From the NCBI GenBank assembly GCA_020851015.1, contig JADZDN010000028.1:1-5721 (forward strand): a stretch of DNA of 5,721 nucleotides. Reading direction: 5' to 3'. The notes beneath the pieces are model-generated. The model was not told where the DNA came from, did not search any database, and worked only from the letters and a program-made list of their open reading frames with translations. Positions 1 to 5,721 of this stretch are shown here, one piece after another (within the stretch, counting starts at the first letter, position 1; each line of letters begins with the position of its first letter). The position numbers and the translations under genes are program-made. The stretch is from Alphaproteobacteria bacterium (GTDB taxonomy: Bacteria > Pseudomonadota > Alphaproteobacteria > JAEULC01).

Positions 1-1561
<1,561 letters not shown>

Positions 1562-1562
1562 A

Positions 1563-1614
1563 CGCCGGGCCGCTCTGCTTTCGGCCGCCGGCGGGGTCAC
1601 CGAAGGGTGATTTG
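1563..1614 (+). terminator. Tandem hairpins after acnA, possible weak terminator
   Basis: Two hairpins follow the aconitase stop directly. The first pairs CGCCGGGCCG (1563-1572) with CGGCC and CGGCG (1582-1586 and 1589-1593), leaving a 2-nt bulge and a 9-nt loop. The second is TCACC-GAAG-GGTGA (1597-1610), followed only by TTTG. The stems are clear, but the U-tract is very poor, so intrinsic termination is doubtful. They could instead act as 3'-end stabilisers, or simply reflect high G+C. The second hairpin also overlaps the only Shine-Dalgarno-like bases upstream of the next gene. Confidence 0.3.
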
Positions 1615-1647
1615 TCGGTGAACGCCGGCCGCGCCTATGGTCCGCGC

Positions 1648-2403
1648 ATGAAAGCGCTTGCCGTCGCAATTGCCGCCGTTTCGATCCTGGCGGGCGCTGC
1701 CTTGAAGCCCGGCGCCGCGCAGGCGGGCGAACGCCCGCTTCTGGTCGTCGAGCTGTTCACCTCGCAGGGCTGCTCGTCCTGCCCGCCGGCCGAGGCCTAT
1801 CTGGGCGAGCTTGCCAAGCGCAACGACCTGCTGGCGCTGGAGCAGCATGTCGACTACTGGGACTATATCGGCTGGAAGGACCCGTTCGCGCTGTCGGCGA
1901 CGACCGACCGCCAGCGGCGCTATAACCAGCGCCTGGGCCGCGGCTATGTCTACACGCCGCAGATGGTCGTCGACGGCATCGCCGAGGCGGTCGGCTCGGA
2001 CCGGGCGGCGGTCGAGCGCGCGGTCGCGACCGCCCGCGCGACGCCCGGCCCGCGCGTCGCCGTCCGCGTCGCGGCCACGGCCAAGGGGCTGCTGCGGGTC
2101 GACCTGCCGCAGAGCGACTCCAACGTGCTGTGCGACGTGTTCCTGATCGGCTTCGATCCGCTGCACATGACCAAGGTGCTGCGCGGCGAGAACGGCGGCC
2201 GCACGCTCAACAACTACAACGTCGTGCGCGACTTCCAGCATGTCGGCTTCTGGTCCGGCCAGGCCGCCACGATCGACCTGCCGAAGCTCGACATCGGGAC
2301 GATGCGAAGCTGGGCCGTGATCGTGCAGGTCGAGGATTCCGGCGCCATCCTGGGCGCCGCGCGGATCAACACCGAAACCCTGACCACCGGCCGCAGCCCC
2401 TAA
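1648..2403 (+). CDS. DUF1223 family secreted thioredoxin-like protein
   Basis: A 251-residue protein of the DUF1223 family, whose biochemical role is not established. The N-terminus looks like a Sec signal peptide: Lys2, a hydrophobic core at about 3-19, and an AQA site at 24-26 predicting cleavage before Gly27, so the mature protein is probably periplasmic. The family signature VVELFTSQGCSSCPP (33-47) holds a CxxC pair, Cys42 and Cys45, at the position of a thioredoxin active site. YTPQMVVDG (102-110) supplies the cis-proline-like Pro104. A third cysteine is Cys162, and the C-terminal half carries the motif ENGGRTLNNYNVVRDF (181-196). A redox function is inferred from the fold only. It lies 86 nt after aconitase on the same strand. 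Start choice is uncertain: ATG 1648 places the signal peptide well but lacks a Shine-Dalgarno sequence. In-frame GTG 1618 has GAAGGG (1602-1607) upstream and would add ten residues. Confidence 0.92.
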   Translation: MKALAVAIAAVSILAGAALKPGAAQAGERPLLVVELFTSQGCSSCPPAEAYLGELAKRNDLLALEQHVDYWDYIGWKDPFALSATTDRQRRYNQRLGRGYVYTPQMVVDGIAEAVGSDRAAVERAVATARATPGPRVAVRVAATAKGLLRVDLPQSDSNVLCDVFLIGFDPLHMTKVLRGENGGRTLNNYNVVRDFQHVGFWSGQAATIDLPKLDIGTMRSWAVIVQVEDSGAILGAARINTETLTTGRSP

Positions 2404-2486
2404 GACATCGGGATCGGGCATGGCCGGCCCGGCGGGTCGGCGCTTTGCGCGCGCCGCCGCGTGGCGCTAGTTTTGCCTGACCGAAC

Positions 2487-2494
2487 AGGGGGAA
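2487..2494 (+). promoter_or_regulatory. Ribosome binding site fixing the aldehyde dehydrogenase start
   Basis: The purine run AGGGGGAA sits about 9 nt before ATG 2503 and selects it over the in-frame GTG 2461, which has no comparable site. The ATG at 2495 overlaps the run and is out of frame. Confidence 0.75.
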
Positions 2495-2502
2495 ATGCAG
2501 CC

Positions 2503-3939
2503 ATGACGACGAAACTGCTGATCGCGGGCGACTGGCGCGAGGCGTTGAGCGGCGACACCATTCCGGTGCTCGACCCCAGCGACGGGGCGGAATATGCCCG
2601 CATCGGTCGCGGCGGCACCGAGGATATCGACCGCGCGGTCAGGGCGGCGCGCGACGCGCAGGACGGCGCCTGGGGGCGGATGCCGGCGGTCGAACGCGGG
2701 CGCCTCTTGGTCAAGCTGTCCAACGCGATCGCCGCCAACGCGGAGGAGCTGGCCAGGATCGAGGCGCGCGACACCGGCAAGCCCTTGAAGCAGGCCCGCG
2801 CCGACTCGCTCGCCTGCGCGCGGTATTTCGAGTTCTACGGCGGTGCCGCCGACAAGCTGCACGGCGAGACCCTGCCCTACCAGCCGGGCTACACGGTGAT
2901 GACGATCCGCGAGCCGCACGGCGTCACCGGCCACATCATCCCCTGGAACTACCCGATGCAGATCCTCGGGCGCAGCGTGGGCGCGGCGCTGGCCGCCGGC
3001 AATGCCTGCGTGCTGAAGCCGGCGGAGGACGCCTCGATGTCGTCCTTGCGCATCGGCGAGCTCGCGACCGAGGTGGGCTTCCCGCCCGGCGCCATCAACG
3101 TGGTGCCGGGCTATGGCGAGGAGGCGGGCGCGGCGCTCAGCGCCCATCCCGGCATCGACCACATCTCCTTCACCGGCTCGCCCGAAGTCGGCACGCTGGT
3201 GCAGCAGGCGGCGGCCCGGCACAACATCCCGGTGACGATGGAGCTGGGCGGCAAGTCGCCGCAGCTCGTCTTCGCCGACGCCAATCTCGACGAGGCCCTG
3301 CCCTTCATCACCGGCGCGATCATCCAGAACGCCGGCCAGACCTGCTCGGCCGGCAGCCGCCTCCTGGTCGAGGCCAAGGTCTACGACCGCGTGGCCGAGG
3401 CGGTGTCGCAGCGGTTCAAGACCTTGCGCGTCGGGCCCTGGGACATGGACCTGGATTGCGGGCCCTTGATCAACAAGCAGCAGAAGTCGCGCGTGGACGG
3501 CTTCATCGACGGGGCGCGCAAGGACGGCGTGGCCAAGCTGGCGGAAGGGGTGATCGCGCCCAACACCCCGCCGGGCGGCTACTACGTGGCGCCGAGCTTC
3601 TTCGGTCCCGTGCAGCCCGACAGCAAGCTGGGGCAGGAAGAGGTGTTCGGCCCCGTGCTGGCCGCGATCCGCTTCGCCGACGAGGCCGAGGCGGTGCGCA
3701 TCGCCAACGGCACCGCCTATGGCCTGGTCGCCGGCGTGTGGACCGCCGACGGCGGGCGCCAGCTCCGCATGGCCCGCGCGCTGCGCTGCGGCCAGGTGTT
3801 CGTCAACAACTACGGCGCGGGCGGCGGCGTGGAATTGCCGTTCGGCGGCGTCAAGCGCTCGGGCTTCGGCCGCGAGAAGGGCTTCGAGGCGCTCTACGGC
3901 TTCACCGCGCTGAAGACCGTCGCCATCAAGCACGGCTAG
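2503..3939 (+). CDS. Aldehyde dehydrogenase family protein, NAD-type, substrate unknown
   Basis: A complete 478-residue cytoplasmic aldehyde dehydrogenase, oxidising an aldehyde to the carboxylate with NAD(P)+; family length is about 480-500. All key residues are visible. Asn149 in IIPWNYP forms the oxyanion hole. FTGSPEVG (223-230) is the cofactor-binding loop. Glu247 in MELGGKSP is the general base, and Cys281 in NAGQTCSAGSR is the nucleophile, 34 residues later as in ALDH2 (268/302). Glu380 in EEVFGPV matches Glu399. The C-terminus has PFGGVKRSGFGREKG. Lys172 and Glu175 in LKPAE match Lys192 and Glu195 of ALDH2; the Glu at this place usually goes with NAD+ preference (inference). Betaine-aldehyde, aminobutyraldehyde and general aliphatic or aromatic aldehyde subfamilies cannot be separated by eye. 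It starts 99 nt after the DUF1223 gene. An SDR gene follows 129 nt downstream, with a repeat between them, so co-transcription is possible but not shown. Confidence 0.96.
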   Translation: MTTKLLIAGDWREALSGDTIPVLDPSDGAEYARIGRGGTEDIDRAVRAARDAQDGAWGRMPAVERGRLLVKLSNAIAANAEELARIEARDTGKPLKQARADSLACARYFEFYGGAADKLHGETLPYQPGYTVMTIREPHGVTGHIIPWNYPMQILGRSVGAALAAGNACVLKPAEDASMSSLRIGELATEVGFPPGAINVVPGYGEEAGAALSAHPGIDHISFTGSPEVGTLVQQAAARHNIPVTMELGGKSPQLVFADANLDEALPFITGAIIQNAGQTCSAGSRLLVEAKVYDRVAEAVSQRFKTLRVGPWDMDLDCGPLINKQQKSRVDGFIDGARKDGVAKLAEGVIAPNTPPGGYYVAPSFFGPVQPDSKLGQEEVFGPVLAAIRFADEAEAVRIANGTAYGLVAGVWTADGGRQLRMARALRCGQVFVNNYGAGGGVELPFGGVKRSGFGREKGFEALYGFTALKTVAIKHG

Positions 3940-3950
3940 ATTCGGAGGCT

Positions 3951-4040
3951 CATCCTTCGACAGGCTCAGGATGAGGACTCTTTCTTGTGCCTCGACTCGA
4001 TCCTGATTCTCATTCCTCGTCCTGAGCCTGTCGAAGGACG
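3951..4040. repeat. Inverted pair of REP-like 23-nt stem-loop repeats
   Basis: Two copies of a 23-nt unit lie head to head in the aldehyde dehydrogenase/SDR spacer. The left copy is 3951-3973: stem CATCCT/AGGATG, 11-nt loop TCGACAGGCTC. The right copy is 4018-4040: stem CGTCCT/AGGACG, with the complementary loop. Together they form an exact 19-bp inverted repeat (3953-3971 with 4020-4038), extended to 25 positions with one mismatch (3953-3977 with 4014-4038), around a 36-nt spacer. The two copies differ at only two positions, and those pair with each other in the stem (A-T versus G-C). From memory, the core TCCTTCGACAGGCTCAGGA is a very common alphaproteobacterial intergenic repeat. Translated, it gives the familiar spurious peptides PEPVEGR and HPSTGSG. 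The right copy ends 15 nt before the SDR ribosome binding site, so it could influence mRNA folding or stability there. Confidence 0.88.
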
Positions 4041-4055
4041 ACTGCACGGTCAATC

Positions 4056-4062
4056 GGGGGGA
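4056..4062 (+). promoter_or_regulatory. Ribosome binding site fixing the SDR start
   Basis: GGGGGGA lies 6 nt before ATG 4069 and decides the start. The open frame continues upstream through the REP-like repeat, but those residues are repeat-derived and have no SDR counterpart. Confidence 0.8.
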
Positions 4063-4068
4063 AAACGG

Positions 4069-4824
4069 ATGCGTCTGACCAACAAGGTCGCCATCATCAC
4101 CGGCGGCGGGTCGGGGTTTGGCGAGGGCATGGCCAAGCGCTTCGCCCAGGAGGGCGCCAAGGTCGTTGTCGCCGACATCAACGTCGAGGGTGGCAAGCGC
4201 GTGGTCGAGGCGATCAGAAAGGCCGGCGGCACGGCCGCGTTCCAGAAGGCCGACGTCGCCCGGGACGCGCAGGTCAAGGCGATGGTGGGCGCGGCGCTGA
4301 AGCGCTACGGGCGGCTCGACATCGTGGTCAACAACGCGGGCTTCACCCACCGCAACCAGCCGATGACCGGCGTCAGCGAAAAGGAGTTCGACCGCATTTT
4401 CGCGGTCAACGTGAAGGCGATCTTCCTGGCGGCCCGCCACGCCGTGCCGGTCATGAAGAAACAGGGCGGCGGCGTGATCCTGAACACGGCATCGACGGCC
4501 GGCGTGCGCCCGCGCCCCGGCCTGACCTGGTACAACGCCAGCAAAGGCGCGGCGATCACCGCCACGCGCTCGATGGCGGTCGAGCTGGCGCCCGACAAGA
4601 TCCGCGTGGTCGCGATCAACCCGGTGGTGAGCGCCACGGGCATGCTGGCCCAGTTCCTCGGCAAGGACACGCCGGAGATCCGCGCCAAGTTCGTCGCCAC
4701 CATCCCGATGGGCCGCATGTCGACCCCCAAGGACATCGCCAACACCGCGCTGTTCCTGTGCTCGGACGAGGCCGAGTTCCTGACCGGCATCTGCGTGGAG
4801 GTCGACGGCGGACGGTGCATTTGA
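4069..4824 (+). CDS. Classical short-chain dehydrogenase/reductase (SDR), substrate unknown
   Basis: A complete 251-residue cytoplasmic NAD(P)-dependent oxidoreductase interconverting an alcohol and a ketone or aldehyde; 250 residues is standard for classical SDRs. Visible elements in order: the Rossmann motif TGGGSGFG (11-18); Asp36 at the end of the second strand (VVVADIN), which normally indicates NAD(H) preference; Asp62 (KADV); NNAG (88-91); and the catalytic tetrad Asn114, Ser142, Tyr155, Lys159 (YNASK). The end, EFLTGICVEVDGGRCI, and the NPV..TGM segment match a group commonly labelled glucose 1-dehydrogenase or 3-oxoacyl-ACP reductase; both labels are generic and not evidence of substrate. 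ATG 4069 places the Rossmann motif at the usual distance and has a good ribosome binding site. It follows the aldehyde dehydrogenase on the same strand, so an alcohol-to-aldehyde-to-acid pair is conceivable (inference). Different palindromic repeats flank it on both sides. Confidence 0.96.
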   Translation: MRLTNKVAIITGGGSGFGEGMAKRFAQEGAKVVVADINVEGGKRVVEAIRKAGGTAAFQKADVARDAQVKAMVGAALKRYGRLDIVVNNAGFTHRNQPMTGVSEKEFDRIFAVNVKAIFLAARHAVPVMKKQGGGVILNTASTAGVRPRPGLTWYNASKGAAITATRSMAVELAPDKIRVVAINPVVSATGMLAQFLGKDTPEIRAKFVATIPMGRMSTPKDIANTALFLCSDEAEFLTGICVEVDGGRCI

Positions 4825-4828
4825 GATG

Positions 4829-4962
4829 TCCCTCTCCCATCGGGAGAGGGTGGGGCCCGGCGCGAAGCGCTGGGAGGGTGAGGGAATCGAGAGCGCGGCG
4901 TCGCTGCCGCTGTGCTTCCCTCACCCGGCCCTTCGGGCCACCCTCTCCCGATGGGAGAGGGA
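4829..4962. repeat. 134-bp palindromic intergenic repeat (MITE/ERIC-like architecture)
   Basis: The element begins 4 nt after the SDR stop. Its outer arms are a perfect 25-bp inverted repeat (4829-4853 with 4938-4962). Each arm is itself a hairpin with a 9-bp stem, CCCTCTCCC/GGGAGAGGG, and a 3-nt loop. An inner 11-bp inverted repeat pairs GGGTGAGGGAA (4876-4886) with 4916-4926. Between outer and inner arms each half has another hairpin: 4856-4874 (8-bp stem with one G-T wobble, loop GAA) and 4927-4939 (5-bp stem, loop TTC). The centre, 4887-4915, is unpaired. CCCTCTCCC...CCCTCACCC palindromes of this style are widespread between proteobacterial genes, from memory. No gene is encoded; open frames across it are by-products of repeat composition. 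No clear target-site duplication is visible. It probably lies in the 3' untranslated region of the SDR transcript. Confidence 0.88.
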
Positions 4963-4973
4963 TGCACAAAACA

Positions 4974-5008
4974 AAACCGCCCGGGATCGCTCCCGGGCGG
5001 TTTCTTTT
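4974..5008. terminator. Strong bidirectional rho-independent terminator
   Basis: A perfect 13-bp stem AAACCGCCCGGGA / TCCCGGGCGGTTT (4974-4986 with 4991-5003) closes a TCGC loop. On the plus strand it runs into TTTCTTTT (5001-5008). On the minus strand it runs into TTTTGTTTTG (4967-4976 complemented). It sits between convergent genes, 149 nt after the SDR stop and 16 nt beyond the Bax-inhibitor stop, so it can end both transcripts. Confidence 0.93.
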
Positions 5009-5024
5009 CGGCTACTGCCGGCGG

Positions 5025-5721
5025 CTACTTCCGGTCGCCGAACAGCTGCATCATCATGATGAAGATGTTGATGAAGTCGAGGTAGAGCGTCAGCGCGCCC
5101 ATGATCGACTTCTTGGCCGCGATCTCCTCGCCGTCGCCCTCGAAGTAGATCTCCTTGATCCGCTGCGTGTCGTAGGCGGTAAGGCCCACGAACACGACCA
5201 CGCCGATCACCGAGATGGCGAACATCACGGCCGGGCTCTGCAGGAAGATGTTGACCAGCCCCGCCACCAGGATGCCGATCAGGCCGGCGAACAGGAACGT
5301 CCCCATGCCGGTCAGATCGCGCTTGGTCGTGTAGCCGTAGAGGCTCATCGCGCCGAACGTCGCCGCGGTGATGAAGAACACGCGCACCACGCTGACGCCG
5401 GTGAACTGCAGGAAGATCGTGGTGAGCCCGATGCCGTTGATCGCCGCATAGGCCCAGAACGCCGCCTGCGCCGCCGCCGCGCTCATCGCGTGGACGCGGA
5501 AGCTGAGCAGGAAGACGATGCCGATCGGCGCGATCATCGCCACCCAGCCGAGGAGCGTGGGGGCCACGCCGCGCGGCGTAGCGGCGAAGAACAGCCCGAG
5601 CAGGCTGGAATTCGCGACCATGTAGGCCACGATCCCGGTCAACGCCAGGCCCGAGGCCATGTAGTTGTAGACCCGCAGCATGTACTGGCGGAGACCGACA
5701 TCGATATCGGCCTGCATCGCC
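5025..5721 (-). CDS. Bax inhibitor-1/YccA family membrane protein (N-terminus at or beyond window edge)
   Basis: An integral inner-membrane protein of the BI-1/TMBIM family. Characterised members such as Bacillus YetJ are pH-sensitive calcium-leak proteins, and E. coli YccA binds the FtsH protease; which role applies here is unknown. From ATG 5717 the product is 230 residues with about six hydrophobic segments (roughly 18-46, 55-75, 82-104, 109-128, 138-159, 163-181) and a final membrane or re-entrant stretch at 207-227. The family signatures AYDTQRIKEIY (181-191) and GALTLYLDFINIFIMMMQLFG (207-227) are present. Asp183 and Asp214 correspond to the aspartate pair of the family's pore or latch. 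Alphaproteobacterial relatives usually carry some 10-20 residues before DVGLRQYMLRVYNYM, and only four bases remain upstream of the ATG, so the true start may lie outside the window. The gene converges on the SDR gene and ends just before the shared terminator. Confidence 0.94.
   Translation of the reverse strand, partial: AMQADIDVGLRQYMLRVYNYMASGLALTGIVAYMVANSSLLGLFFAATPRGVAPTLLGWVAMIAPIGIVFLLSFRVHAMSAAAAQAAFWAYAAINGIGLTTIFLQFTGVSVVRVFFITAATFGAMSLYGYTTKRDLTGMGTFLFAGLIGILVAGLVNIFLQSPAVMFAISVIGVVVFVGLTAYDTQRIKEIYFEGDGEEIAAKKSIMGALTLYLDFINIFIMMMQLFGDRK

Noticed and set aside
2438..2473. A possible promoter (TTGCGC at 2445, TAGTTT at 2468, 17-nt spacing) or terminator (GCGCC...GGCGC at 2451-2467 followed by TAGTTTT) in front of the aldehyde dehydrogenase gene.
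   Set aside because: Each promoter box matches the housekeeping consensus at only about half its positions. The hairpin has just 5 bp and competes with an alternative CGGCGC/GCGCCG stem (2438-2456). A promoter or terminator is plausible in this 99-nt gap but not supported well enough to call.
3985..4068. An N-terminal extension of the SDR starting upstream of ATG 4069.
   Set aside because: The extra residues include PEPVEGR encoded by the REP-like repeat, and the ATG at 4069 has a strong ribosome binding site and standard spacing to the Rossmann motif.
2467..4440. A 657-codon minus-strand open frame opposite the aldehyde dehydrogenase, the REP pair and part of the SDR.
   Set aside because: It is antisense to two genes with complete catalytic motifs and reads through the repeat. 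The product is low-complexity His/Arg/Ala/Gly-rich with no recognisable domain. Long antisense frames are common at this base composition.
4825..4965. Target-site duplication (ATG) flanking the 134-bp repeat.
   Set aside because: ATG occurs at 4826-4828 and 4962-4964, but the second overlaps the element's terminal A. Three bases with unequal placement are not convincing.
4305..5059. Small open frames on both strands across the 134-bp palindrome (plus 4826-5059, minus 4305-4967 and 4616-4969).
   Set aside because: Their sequences come from the palindromic repeat, the terminator, or the reverse strand of the SDR. None has a ribosome binding site or a recognisable domain.

Overview
The window is a G+C-rich (about two thirds by eye), densely coded piece of what looks like an alphaproteobacterial chromosome. 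Three things point there: an AcnA/IRP1-type aconitase next to a DUF1223 secreted protein, a Bax-inhibitor-1 family protein with the alphaproteobacterial 'DVGLRQYMLRVYNYM' N-terminus, and an intergenic repeat with the core TCCTTCGACAGGCTCAGGA. From memory, that repeat is abundant in sphingomonads, Rhodospirillales-like and related genomes. No genus can be named from the sequence alone.

Layout, left to right. (1) 1-1561 (+): the C-terminal 519 codons of aconitate hydratase, cut by the left edge. (2) 1562-1647: a short spacer with two hairpins. (3) 1648-2403 (+): a DUF1223 protein with a signal peptide and a CxxC thioredoxin-like motif. (4) 2503-3939 (+): a complete NAD-type aldehyde dehydrogenase. 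(5) 3940-4068: a spacer holding two inverted copies of a 23-nt REP-like stem-loop. (6) 4069-4824 (+): a classical short-chain dehydrogenase/reductase (SDR). (7) 4829-4962: a 134-bp palindromic intergenic repeat of a different family. (8) 4974-5008: a strong bidirectional rho-independent terminator between convergent genes. (9) 5025-5721 (-): a Bax inhibitor-1/YccA family membrane protein whose N-terminus is at or beyond the right edge.

The genes are mainly central-metabolism and housekeeping types. Aconitase serves the TCA and glyoxylate cycles. The aldehyde dehydrogenase and the SDR are same-strand neighbours that could perform consecutive alcohol/aldehyde/acid oxidations, but their substrates cannot be read from the sequence. 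The Bax-inhibitor gene is a separate convergent unit.

I found no convincing new biological system, mobile gene cassette, CRISPR array or RNA gene. The most interesting features are the two unrelated palindromic repeats that bracket the SDR gene. In both, the arms differ by changes that keep base pairing, which suggests the folded structure matters.
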